DNA from: JBIOJM01 sp044450785
GTDB taxonomy: Bacteria > Planctomycetota > Planctomycetia > Isosphaerales > Isosphaeraceae
DNA length: 17,872 nucleotides
NCBI GenBank assembly: GCA_044450785.1
Contig: JBIOJM010000206.1
Span: 1-17,872 of the forward strand
Direction of reading: 5' to 3'
Below, piece after piece: positions 7,587-14,549 of the stretch. A model generated the notes under the pieces. It was given only the letters and a program-made list of their open reading frames with translations, was not told the DNA's origin and did not search any database. Each line of letters opens with the position of its first letter. The stretch's first letter is position 1. Both the position numbers and the translations under genes were made by a program.

Positions 7587-8056
7587 AGTGTTCCCCCTCG
7601 GTCAACGATCATTTGCGCCGCGTTCAACAGGTCTGCGGAGTTTTTCTTGAGAGCGTTCCCTTTGACTCCTTGAAAGCGGCCGATGCTGTTCACGAACGCA
7701 CGTAAGCTGGCCTCCGGGGCGAAGCGGAGATTGTTATTCCAAAGAACGACGACCTCGTTCATTGCAGCATGCAGGGCAATCGAGGATTGTCGTCTCTCAT
7801 TCTCAGCGACACCCCTTTTCCGGGATGGCTCCTCATTGATCCTGAGAAGATCGCTGGCTTTAAGCAAATCCTTCAGGTCGTGCCGTCCTTCAAAGGACCT
7901 GTCTTTGTTCCAGCGAAAGGCACGGAGGATACACTCCACAGCGAGTCCACCGGTGTACATGGCCAGCGCATAACCTGCGCCGGAGTCGTGAATCTCCCTG
8001 GCTTGTCGCATGCGCTCGATGCTCGCCCGATAGTACTCCTCACCGGTGAACTTCAT
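7565..8056 (-). CDS. HEPN-like domain protein
   Basis: 163 residues, ATG 8054-8056, with AAGAGGT about 8 nt upstream. The first half is all helical and fits the HEPN pattern: EEYYRASIERMRQAREIHDSG, then YALAMYTGGLAVECILRAF (the 'AvE-lLKA' helix), then the turn RSFEGRHDLKDLLK, like the family's 'tHdL-xxLl' element. R53 and H59 are spaced R-x5-H, within the R-x4-6-H range of HEPN ribonucleases, although they lie in the second-helix turn rather than the usual C-terminal spot. The second half (about 80-163) is also helical and not recognised. HEPN proteins act as RNases in toxin-antitoxin and defence systems or as nucleotide-binding partners; no MNT nucleotidyltransferase lies nearby. The gene starts 12 nt after the thiSG stop and overlaps the BolA-like gene. 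GC content is visibly lower than in thiSG or dinG. Confidence 0.75.
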   Translation of the reverse strand: MKFTGEEYYRASIERMRQAREIHDSGAGYALAMYTGGLAVECILRAFRWNKDRSFEGRHDLKDLLKASDLLRINEEPSRKRGVAENERRQSSIALHAAMNEVVVLWNNNLRFAPEASLRAFVNSIGRFQGVKGNALKKNSADLLNAAQMIVDRGGTLWTLKKK

Positions 8057-8068
8057 TCTCAGGACCTC

Positions 8069-9106
8069 TTACACCTCCCCAATGCGGCCCTGGGTCGGGC
8101 TGGAGGCGGTCGCGTACAATTTGCGGGCGATGCGGCCCGCGCCGGCGGCCAGCAGGCCGGCCTCGAGTGCCAGCCTCATCGCGCGCGCCATCCGCAGCGG
8201 GTCGCTCGCACCGGCGATCCCGGTGTTCAAGAGCACACCGTCGCATCCGAGCTCCATCGCGATCGCCACGTCGCTCGCCGTTCCCACCCCCGCGTCGACG
8301 ATCACCGGATAAGCCGGATCTCCGCCTTTCAAGTCCTCGAGGATCATCCGGATGTTGTTGGGATTGAGCACTCCCTGCCCGCTGCCGATCGGGCTGCCGG
8401 CCGGCATGACGCTGGTTGCCCCGGCCTCCTTGAGCCGGCGGGCCATCACCGGATCGTCGCTGGTGTAACAGAGGACCTGAAAACCCTCGTCGACCAAGAT
8501 CTTGGTCGCCTCGAGAGTGGCGACCGGGTCGGGCAAGAGCGTCCGCGAGTCAGCCAGCACCTCGAGTTTGACCCAGTCGGCGCCGCGATTGCCCAGCCCG
8601 TCGAGCAGCTCGCGGCCCAACCGCGCTGTCCGCAAGGCGTCTCCGGCGGAAAAACAACCGGCCGTGTTGGGCAGAATCGTGTACTTGCGCGGATCGATGT
8701 ATTCCAGCAGGTTACGCCCCTCGCGGTCGAACAGCCGCTCGCGGCGAACGGCCACGGTGACCACCTCCGCGCCGCTGGCCTCCAGGCAATCACGCATCAA
8801 CTCCAAGGTGGCATACTTACCCGTACCGACGAACAGCCGGCTCAAGACGACGTGCGTCCCGATCCGGAGCGGCTCGCTCTCGACCGTCGCGGCCGCCCCG
8901 CCGCCCACCAGCGTGACGACCTCGAGCACATCGCCCGGCGCGATCATCGTGCCGGCATGCCGGGACCGGGTAATCAGGCCCTTGTTGACCTCGACGGCCA
9001 CGTATTCCGGCCTGAGACCCAGGTGCCGCACGAGCTCGGCCACCGAGAGCGGCCCGGGCAGCTCTCGACATTCCCCGTTCAACGTGATCCGCACAATCGA
9101 GTCCAA
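8069..9106 (-). CDS. thiG: ThiS-ThiG fusion: sulfur carrier joined to thiazole synthase
   Basis: 345 residues. Residues 4-70 are ThiS-like: VRITLNGECRELPGP, then YVAVEVNKGLI, then APGDVLEVVTLVGGG, the Gly-Gly tail at which ThiS normally ends to carry a thiocarboxylate. Thiazole synthase ThiG follows from about residue 80 as a (beta/alpha)8 barrel; its Schiff-base lysine for deoxyxylulose phosphate is K180 in DWVKLEV, and the phosphate site is in PVIVDAGVGTASD and VLLNTGIAGA. The pathway makes the thiazole half of thiamine in the cytoplasm. I start at TTG 9106: GGAG lies 7 nt upstream, and the frame back to ATG 9250 is rich in rare codons (AGA, AGG, CTA, TTA) and matches nothing. GTG 9094 is another option. 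The fusion places the carrier tail inside the chain. No TPP riboswitch was seen upstream. Confidence 0.93.
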   Translation of the reverse strand: MDSIVRITLNGECRELPGPLSVAELVRHLGLRPEYVAVEVNKGLITRSRHAGTMIAPGDVLEVVTLVGGGAAATVESEPLRIGTHVVLSRLFVGTGKYATLELMRDCLEASGAEVVTVAVRRERLFDREGRNLLEYIDPRKYTILPNTAGCFSAGDALRTARLGRELLDGLGNRGADWVKLEVLADSRTLLPDPVATLEATKILVDEGFQVLCYTSDDPVMARRLKEAGATSVMPAGSPIGSGQGVLNPNNIRMILEDLKGGDPAYPVIVDAGVGTASDVAIAMELGCDGVLLNTGIAGASDPLRMARAMRLALEAGLLAAGAGRIARKLYATASSPTQGRIGEV

Positions 9107-10028
9107 CGCTCTTCTCCGGCCCCTCTCAGTGCGGACGGTTAACCCCACCCCGGGCCTGGGACCCGAGACTAGACCAACCGCCGCCGCGTCATCCTGCGTC
9201 GAAACGACGGTATCAAATCCGGCCCGGCCGTCGTCATTCTCCGACGTCATCGTATCGCCGATTCCGCAGCCGGGTCAAGCCGCCCTGACGTGAACCGCGG
9301 CGGCGCAACCAACCCGATCAAGAGCGTCCAGGGCCGGCGAGGAATGCACTTCCGAATCCCTGGAGCGCCGCGAGGTCATTGTGGGGGGAGAAAAGGTGGG
9401 GACCGAGCAACCCCATGAGCCGATCAACTGACAACCGAACGGTTGGTGAACAGGGCAACGGCCCCGGAACAAGGCGATATGGAGAAAAGCCGGCGCGCGC
9501 CGCCATCTTCGACAGCCGCCTTGTGCGCGGAACGAGCGAAGGGCGGTATCGGGCCGCTCAGTCAGCTTGTGTCATCGGCGGAACGGGCGTCTGCACCCCG
9601 ACCCTGCCACTCGAGCCCGGTGACGCTCAACCCGACTTGGTCGGTCATGCGCGCTCCGGCTACGCGGCAAGCGGAAATGCAGCCTACGGGCCAAAATCTG
9701 AGAACTTTCTAAAAAAGTATAAATTACTCTTGCTTATCAGATGTCCTCTCTCATAAACTATGAGTTAGTCATCGGAATGGCGAGGCCGCGATGGACCGTG
9801 CTTTGCCAGCTCGACCAGAGCCTCCGACCCTCCCCAGGGCATCAACTCCAATCCCGCCGGCGAGCCGTCCGTCAGCTCGCGATCATCACCTCCTAAAAAA
9901 CGAGTCACGGCCCTCCCTCAAAACGCGCCGCCGTGGAGCCGCGCGGCGAAACGAGGCGTGGTGAGGGCCTGGCGCGGTCCGCATCCTTGACTTCGTCCTC
10001 TATGATTCACTGAGATGAGGAACTCAAC
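9107..10028. other. Long intergenic region without convincing genes
   Basis: About 920 bases separate the leftward thiSG from the rightward DUF1559 gene. A 125-codon frame at 9379-9756 is mixed in composition, has no ribosome binding site and resembles no family, so I leave it out. The stretch 9700-9770 is clearly AT-rich and holds a promoter-like element with an inverted repeat. At 9860-9880, GCGAGC and GCTCGC could form a 6-bp stem with a 9-nt loop. Just before the DUF1559 start comes GAGGAA, its ribosome binding site. The part next to thiSG (to 9250) could instead be a non-conserved N-terminal extension of ThiS. Confidence 0.5.
9731..9765 (+). promoter_or_regulatory. Candidate promoter with overlapping inverted repeat
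   Basis: TTGCTT at 9731-9736 and TAAACT at 9755-9760, 18 nt apart, form a weak sigma70-like promoter in the only AT-rich patch of the region. The -10 half lies inside a perfect short inverted repeat, CTCATA-AAC-TATGAG at 9751-9765, which could be an operator. The DUF1559 gene starts about 265 nt downstream, so the link is uncertain. Confidence 0.25.
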
Positions 10029-11066
10029 ATGAGCGAATCCATGATCCGCCGCCGGCAAAATGCCGGCTTCACCCTGATCGAGCTCCTGGTCGTGATCGCC
10101 GTTATCGCGGTCTTGATCGCCCTTTTATTGCCCGCCGTGCAATCGGCGCGCGCGGCCGCCCGCCGTGCCCAGTGCGTCAACAACCTCAAACAACTCGCCC
10201 TGGCCGCTCACAATTACGAGTCTGCCATCGGCACCTTCCCGATGGGAAATCAGGGCTTCCTCTTCCCTTCGTGCGGCAGGGCTTTCCCGGCCGATGCCCC
10301 GATCCACTCCGCCTTCACGTTCATGCTGTCTTATATCGAGGCGACGAATATCTCCAACGCGTACAACTTCAGCCGGGTCTTCGCGTCCGTTTCCAACATC
10401 ACCGTCGAGATGACCCAGTTGGCCGCGTTCAACTGCCCGTCGGACATGCAATTCACTCAGGAGCCAGCGGGGTTTATCCCGTATGTCCACAATTCGTACG
10501 CGACGAACCGGGGCCGCAACGAGAACATCAACGTCAACTGGGGAAACGTCGCGCCCCCAGACCCGACCGCTCCTTATTATCAGAACTGCAACGGCGACCC
10601 TGGTGATGGCATGTTCGGCTGGCAATCGGCATTCAAAATCGCCAGCGTGACCGACGGACTCAGCAACACATTCCTGTTCGGCGAGGTGTCACGGTTCATC
10701 GACGAACCGGACTCGCCGTTCTCGATCGGTAACATCACCATCGAGTTCCAGGATGATTTCTCCACCAAGGTGGGTCGCCCGACTTCCGGCGCGTTTGTCA
10801 TCCCCAGGCTGAATGCACCCCCCGACAAGACCGGGGCGGTGTATGCCGCGTGCTTCGCCACCGTATTCTACCCGCCGGATTGGATCACCATCCCGGCATG
10901 CTTGAACCTGGGCCAGTACGGGTTCCGGAGCCTCCACCCGGGCGGCGCGAATTTCGCCATGGCCGACGGGTCGGTCAAGTTCATCAAGAACTCGATCGAC
11001 GTCAAGACCTACCGCGCTCTCGCGACCCGAGCCGGGGGCGAAGTGTTGAGTGCCGACCAGTATTGA
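10029..11066 (+). CDS. DUF1559 protein with prepilin-type N-terminus (pseudopilin-like)
   Basis: 345 residues, ATG 10029 with GAGGAA just upstream. The start has a class III signal: basic MIRRRQNA, then G13/F14 with TLIELLVVIAVIAVLIALL. A prepilin peptidase would cut after Gly13, leaving Phe as the first residue and Glu18 as the conserved Glu5. The long hydrophobic helix anchors or assembles the protein. The region SARAAARRAQCVNNLKQLALAAHNYE (about 40-65) and the end LHPGGANFAMADGSVKFIKNSID are the standard marks of DUF1559, a family greatly expanded in planctomycetes. The middle is beta-rich and variable, as expected for a surface-exposed part. The molecular role is unknown; type II secretion/pilus-like assembly is inferred from the N-terminus only. 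A small lipoprotein gene follows 69 nt later, a frequent pairing in this phylum. Confidence 0.95.
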   Translation: MSESMIRRRQNAGFTLIELLVVIAVIAVLIALLLPAVQSARAAARRAQCVNNLKQLALAAHNYESAIGTFPMGNQGFLFPSCGRAFPADAPIHSAFTFMLSYIEATNISNAYNFSRVFASVSNITVEMTQLAAFNCPSDMQFTQEPAGFIPYVHNSYATNRGRNENINVNWGNVAPPDPTAPYYQNCNGDPGDGMFGWQSAFKIASVTDGLSNTFLFGEVSRFIDEPDSPFSIGNITIEFQDDFSTKVGRPTSGAFVIPRLNAPPDKTGAVYAACFATVFYPPDWITIPACLNLGQYGFRSLHPGGANFAMADGSVKFIKNSIDVKTYRALATRAGGEVLSADQY

Positions 11067-11135
11067 TCTCGAACCTCTGCATTTCCGGTCGTCGACCTCC
11101 TCGACGCTGTCCCTTTTCGGTTAAAGGAGAATGCC

Positions 11136-11363
11136 ATGCTTGTCCGTGCGACCCGGTTCGTTCTGCTCTTGATCGCCGCGGCGGTGGTGTGCGGGTGCAG
11201 CTCGGAAAGTCCTTACAATACTCCCTCCGACCCGTCCAAGGAAGCCGCCGAGATCGGGGCGGGGGCGCCCCAGAAAAAGGTGGGTCTTGGCAAGAGGAAA
11301 ACCATGAAACCGCCGGGAGGGGCCCCCTTGAAGGATATGGGAAACTTGCAGCCTTCCGATTAG
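11136..11363 (+). CDS. Small lipoprotein following the DUF1559 gene
   Basis: 75 residues, ATG 11136 with AAAGGAG at 11123-11129, 6 nt upstream. Residues 1-21 are a lipoprotein signal: MLVRATRF, a hydrophobic core and the lipobox VVCGC, with Cys21 as the likely lipidated residue. The mature part is only about 55 residues, polar, with proline, glycine and basic stretches (KKVGLGKRKTMKPPGG) and no predicted fold. Such short lipoproteins often sit directly behind DUF1559 genes in planctomycetes and may help place or tether the DUF1559 protein; no activity is known. It ends 42 nt before the convergent ruvC stop. A small secreted peptide without function cannot be excluded, but the ribosome binding site, lipobox and context make a real gene likely. 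Confidence 0.85.
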   Translation: MLVRATRFVLLLIAAAVVCGCSSESPYNTPSDPSKEAAEIGAGAPQKKVGLGKRKTMKPPGGAPLKDMGNLQPSD

Positions 11364-11405
11364 CTCCTCGTCCAGACACCGCGAGACTTCGCATCTGGAG
11401 CCCGT

Positions 11406-11957
11406 TCAATCTTGGATGAGCCCCCGCTGATTCCGGCTGATGTGGAAATGACAGAGGGCGACGGCGCAGGCGTCGGCGACGTCGTGGGGCTCGGGCAGCC
11501 GGTCCAGGCCGAGCTCGGTCATGATCGCGTGCTGGATCTGCTCCTTGGGTGCCTGCCCGTTGCCCGTCAACGTCTTCTTGATTCGCGTGGCGGCATAACC
11601 GACGATCGGCATCCGTCGTTGTGCCGCCGCCAGCATGATCGCCCCCCGTGCATGCGCCATCAGGATCGCGGTGCGCGGATGGCTCACGTGGCTGTGGAGC
11701 TGCTCGATCGCGACCGAGCCGGGAGGGTGCTGCTCGAGCACTTCGACGATGCCTCGGTAGATCCACTCGATGCGCTGCCCGAGCTCTCCGCCGCGGCAGC
11801 GTGGGCGGATCACGCCCGCCTCGAGGATGAACGGACCGTGCGGCGACGGCTCGACCACGGCGTATCCCGTCACATTCAAACCGGGGTCGATCCCCACGAC
11901 TCGCTCGGGAACGGGAACACGCCGCGATTCATCCGTTACGGCAGCGATCTTGGCCAT
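11406..11957 (-). CDS. ruvC: Holliday junction resolvase RuvC
   Basis: 183 residues from ATG 11957. The frame stays open back to 12053, but those extra 32 codons run through a 48-bp palindromic repeat (reading VGQAFQPDV), so they are not RuvC. The endonuclease cuts four-way DNA junctions symmetrically together with RuvAB in recombinational repair. The RNase H-like fold shows its four acidic residues: D24 in GIDPGL, E85 in AIEQLHSH, and D159 and D162 in the last helix (EPHDVADACAVALCH). The basic loop with TRIKKTLTGNGQAPKEQ contacts DNA. The first 15 residues are a short, poorly conserved extension. Length is normal for the family. It lies downstream of cysS on the same strand; ruvA and ruvB are not in the window. 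Confidence 0.96.
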   Translation of the reverse strand: MAKIAAVTDESRRVPVPERVVGIDPGLNVTGYAVVEPSPHGPFILEAGVIRPRCRGGELGQRIEWIYRGIVEVLEQHPPGSVAIEQLHSHVSHPRTAILMAHARGAIMLAAAQRRMPIVGYAATRIKKTLTGNGQAPKEQIQHAIMTELGLDRLPEPHDVADACAVALCHFHISRNQRGLIQD

Positions 11958-11975
11958 CCGAGGCGATCCTCCCTC

Positions 11976-12023
11976 GTAGGTCAGGCTTTCCAGCCTGACG
12001 TCAGGCTGGAAAGCCTGACCTAC
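11976..12023. repeat. Perfect 48-bp palindrome (VGQAFQPDV-type planctomycete repeat)
   Basis: The first 24 bases, beginning GTAGGTCAGGCTTTCC, are the exact reverse complement of the last 24, with the centre between 11999 and 12000. Translated, either arm gives 'VGQAFQPDV', a phrase I know from many planctomycete protein predictions that run into this dispersed repeat. It lies between cysS and ruvC, and the cysS stop (TGA, 12003-12001) is inside it. The arms could form a strong hairpin in RNA from either strand. No second copy was seen in this window. Confidence 0.85.
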
Positions 12024-13500
12024 CGTCGATGCGCCACCTCGTGCCGTCGGCACGGTCCTCGAGCGCCACGCCCAGCTCCGACAGCCGGTTGCGGATCTGA
12101 TCGGCCAGCCCGAAATTCTTCTCCTTGCGGAGCCGGTTGCGGAGGTCGATCAGAAGATCGATCAGTGGGGCGGTCAGGACATCGCTCGCGGGTTGACCGG
12201 CGGCGATCGGCCGGCGGAACAGGCCCAGGACCTGGCTCAGCTCCTTGAGCACGACCATGCCCGCGCGATACTCGCCGAGCCGGCCCGCCATCTCGGGGCC
12301 GGGATCAGTGCTCAGTTGGTTGGCGAACCGGTTGAGGACATGCACGATCTCGAACAGCTCGCCGATGGCCCCGCCGGTGTTGAAGTCGTCGTCCATCGCG
12401 TCGAGGAACCGCTGGCGGTGTTCGGCGATCTCCTGGAGCAGGGGGGATACGGCGGGGTCGAGCTCGCCGCGACGGACCGGGGCGGCCAGCGAATCGAATT
12501 GCTCGCCGGTCAGCTCCGCGAACCGCTCGAACGCCCGATAAAACGTTTGCAGCGCACGCTCGATCTCATCGAGCCGATGCGGTCCGAAATCGATCGGCCG
12601 GCGATAGTGGCTGGACAGGAGCAGCGCGCGGAGGGTGTCCGGTCGATGCACCTTCAGCAGGTCGCTCATCAAGACGATCGTGTCGGGGTCGGACTTGGAG
12701 ATCTTCCGGCCTCCCTTGGTCAGGAGGCCGTTGTGCATCCAGTACGTGGCGAACGGCAGACCGGTGTACGACTCGGATTGAACCAGCTCATTCTCATGGT
12801 GGGGAAAGACCAGGTCGAGGCCGCCGCCATGCATGTCGAAGTGCCGCCCCAGATACTTCATGCTCATCGCCGAGCACTCGATGTGCCAGCCCGGCCGGCC
12901 TGGCCCCCAGGGGCTGGGCCACGACGGCTCACCCGGATTCGAGCGTTTCCAGAGCGCGAAGTCGCCGGGATGATGCTTCAGCATCGAGGGCTCGACCCGC
13001 GCGCCGGCGAGGAGCTCTTCCGGATCGCGGTGACTGAGCTTGCCGTATTCCGCCGCTTTGCCCACGTCGAAGTAGACGTCGCCACCTGACTCGTACGCGA
13101 ATCCCTTGTCGATCAAGGCCTCGTTGATCGTGATGATCTCGCTGATGTGCTCGGTCGCGCGCGGCATGTGGTCGATCCCATCGACCCCCAATGACTCGAG
13201 GCAATCGAGGTAATCCTTGGTCACCCGCTCGGCCAGCTCCTGCACGGTCGTGCCGTCTTTCTGAGCTTGCACGATCAGCTTGTCGTCGACGTCGGTGATG
13301 TTCACCACCCAGGTCGTCTCGTAGCCGAGGTAGACGAGATAACGTTTGATCGTGTCGAAGATCACCGGGCCGACCATGTGGCCGATGTGGCTGGGCGAGT
13401 AAACCGTCGGCCCGCAGACGTACATGCCGGCCTTGCCGGGATGAACCGTCTCGAAGGGCTCTTTGGTCTGAGTCAGTGTGTTATAGACGCGCAATGGCAT
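12001..13500 (-). CDS. cysS: Cysteinyl-tRNA synthetase
   Basis: 499 residues, close to the usual 460-500. It charges tRNA-Cys with cysteine in the cytoplasm. The class I signatures are HIGH at 38-41 (in SPSHIGHM) and KISKS at 266-270 (a common variant of KMSKS). The Zn ligands that select cysteine are Cys29 (YVCGPTVY), Cys209 (WHIECSAMS), His234 and Glu238 (FPHHENE). The anticodon-binding helices fill about 330-480. The start ATG lies at 13498-13500 (MPLRVYNTLTQ), which aligns with the family N-terminus. The last residues, SGFPA, and the stop codon are encoded by the left arm of the 48-bp palindrome, so the repeat seems to have replaced or trimmed the original end of the gene. ispF lies upstream and ruvC downstream on the same strand. 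Confidence 0.98.
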   Translation of the reverse strand: MPLRVYNTLTQTKEPFETVHPGKAGMYVCGPTVYSPSHIGHMVGPVIFDTIKRYLVYLGYETTWVVNITDVDDKLIVQAQKDGTTVQELAERVTKDYLDCLESLGVDGIDHMPRATEHISEIITINEALIDKGFAYESGGDVYFDVGKAAEYGKLSHRDPEELLAGARVEPSMLKHHPGDFALWKRSNPGEPSWPSPWGPGRPGWHIECSAMSMKYLGRHFDMHGGGLDLVFPHHENELVQSESYTGLPFATYWMHNGLLTKGGRKISKSDPDTIVLMSDLLKVHRPDTLRALLLSSHYRRPIDFGPHRLDEIERALQTFYRAFERFAELTGEQFDSLAAPVRRGELDPAVSPLLQEIAEHRQRFLDAMDDDFNTGGAIGELFEIVHVLNRFANQLSTDPGPEMAGRLGEYRAGMVVLKELSQVLGLFRRPIAAGQPASDVLTAPLIDLLIDLRNRLRKEKNFGLADQIRNRLSELGVALEDRADGTRWRIDGRSGFPA

Positions 13501-13574
13501 GGTAAGGACATCACCCAGGTCTGCGGATCAACCCGCCCGGCATACGTACCGACCTCGGAATAATCGAGGTCTTG

Positions 13575-13590
13575 GATTTCGATCGAAATC
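13575..13590. repeat. 16-bp perfect palindrome between ispF and cysS
   Basis: GATTTCGATCGAAATC is its own reverse complement. It lies in the 122-nt gap between the ispF stop and the cysS start, about 75 nt before the cysS ATG, where an operator or a short hairpin would be plausible. No partner protein can be named. Confidence 0.4.
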
Positions 13591-13622
13591 AGAAAGCGAG
13601 GAGCCTCCGTCCCCCGATCTTT

Positions 13623-14114
13623 TCACAGCCTACTGCCCGCCGCGGCCGGCTCGACGAGCACGACGGCCTGGCAGACGATGGCTTCGCCTCGACCGACGGG
13701 CCCGACGTGCTCGCCGGTCTTGGCCTTGACGTTCACGGCCGCCTCGCCGAGTCGGAGCAATCGTGCGAGGTTGGCGCGGATGGCCTGCTTGTGCGCGCCG
13801 AGCTTGGGTTCCTGGGCGTGGATCACGACGTCGCAATTGACGGCGCGCCACCCGGCCTGCTCGACTCGGTCGACAACCTCCGCCAACAGCCGGGTGCTGT
13901 CCAGACCGCTCCACCGCGGATCCGTGTCAGGGTAGTGGTCCCCGATATCGCCCAGGCCGGCGGCCCCCAGCAGAGCGTCGGCCACCGCATGACAGACCAC
14001 ATCCGCGTCGGAGTGACCCACCAGTCCCCGCGTGTGCTCGATCCGGAGCCCGCCCAGGATCAGAGGTCGACTCTCGCTCAGCCGATGCGTGTCGTGCCCG
14101 ATCCCTACTCGCAC
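13623..14114 (-). CDS. ispF: 2-C-methyl-D-erythritol 2,4-cyclodiphosphate synthase
   Basis: 163 residues. It cyclises CDP-methylerythritol phosphate to methylerythritol cyclodiphosphate, releasing CMP, in the MEP isoprenoid pathway; it works as a cytoplasmic trimer with Zn. The metal ligands D8 and H10 are in GHDTHRL and H42 is in GHSDADVVCHAVADALLGA, at the same positions as in E. coli. The loop GLGDIGDHYPDTDP and the C-terminal stretch VNVKAKTGEHVGPVGRGEAI are also typical. The start is GTG at 14112-14114; GGAG lies 7 nt upstream and the protein begins MRVGIGHDTH as expected. Length is normal. It is probably the first gene of a minus-strand run with cysS and ruvC; the neighbouring ispF-cysS order is also known from other bacteria. 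ispD is not seen. Confidence 0.97.
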   Translation of the reverse strand: MRVGIGHDTHRLSESRPLILGGLRIEHTRGLVGHSDADVVCHAVADALLGAAGLGDIGDHYPDTDPRWSGLDSTRLLAEVVDRVEQAGWRAVNCDVVIHAQEPKLGAHKQAIRANLARLLRLGEAAVNVKAKTGEHVGPVGRGEAIVCQAVVLVEPAAAGSRL

Positions 14115-14549
14115 GTCGAAGCTCCGCCTGAGTGAGTGAGGGACCGCCGCTCCAACAGAACCATCCCGTCTTCCAGCCAGGATCGTAGCGTTTTCCAGGC
14201 GACCTGGCTATCCCGCCGCACGGCCTTTCCGTCCGTTCCGCTTGACGAGTCAACGCTCTGTCATTTTGAGAAGAAAACTTTCAAGATCCACCAAAAGATC
14301 ACACCCATACCCTGATGGAGTTAAGTCCACTCTCAAAGAATAAGCGAAATCCGCCAAACGGGTTCGGTCAATTCCTTCCGTCTCTGAGGCCCGCTGGCAT
14401 TCGGAATGCAAGATGGGAAGCCAACAATCACGGCCGGAGCAAGAATGTCCCGTTGATGAGCTGGATTCCGGGTGAAATCAGAATTGCGAGGGATCGTGGC
14501 TCTAAGAGGTGGAACCTCGAGCCAAGATTCCAGAATTAAGGAGGCTGCC
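14115..14549. other. Divergent intergenic region between ispF and csrA
   Basis: About 435 bases with no supported gene. A 74-codon frame at 14315-14539 is rich in Asn/Arg/Pro, lacks a ribosome binding site and runs through the csrA leader, so it is left out. Promoters for both ispF and csrA should be here. TTGAC-GA-GTCAA at 14242-14253 is a short inverted repeat, and the stretch 14262-14330 is AT-rich. The 3' end holds the csrA leader hairpin. Confidence 0.45.
14491..14544 (+). promoter_or_regulatory. Probable CsrA-binding leader of csrA
   Basis: GAGGT at 14506-14510 pairs with ACCTC at 14514-14518 and displays GGA (14511-14513) in the loop, the classic form of a CsrA site. A second GGA lies in the Shine-Dalgarno sequence AAGGAGG (14538-14544), 29 nt downstream, and a third at 14491-14493. 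One CsrA dimer could bridge two of these sites and block ribosome entry, giving negative autoregulation. The structure is seen in the sequence; binding is inferred. Confidence 0.45.

Noticed and set aside
7769..9142. 457-codon plus-strand frame across the HEPN-like and thiSG genes
   Set aside because: Shadow frame of the minus-strand genes, Arg/His/Gln-rich and without any domain.
9092..9180. CTGAGAGGGG and nearby GGGGTGGGG on the minus strand before thiSG, like parts of a TPP riboswitch
   Set aside because: The second half of the riboswitch (the CTGATCTGG-type helix and the AGGGAA end) is absent, and the stretch may be coding.
9379..9756. 125-codon open frame on the plus strand
   Set aside because: No ribosome binding site, mixed composition, no family resemblance; likely chance frame.
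9885..9894. ATCACCTCCT, identical to the anti-Shine-Dalgarno end of 16S rRNA
   Set aside because: Only ten bases match; flanking bases do not continue the rRNA sequence.
14364..14382. GTCAATTCCTT, as in the conserved 16S rRNA region near position 910
   Set aside because: Eleven bases only, with no rRNA around it.
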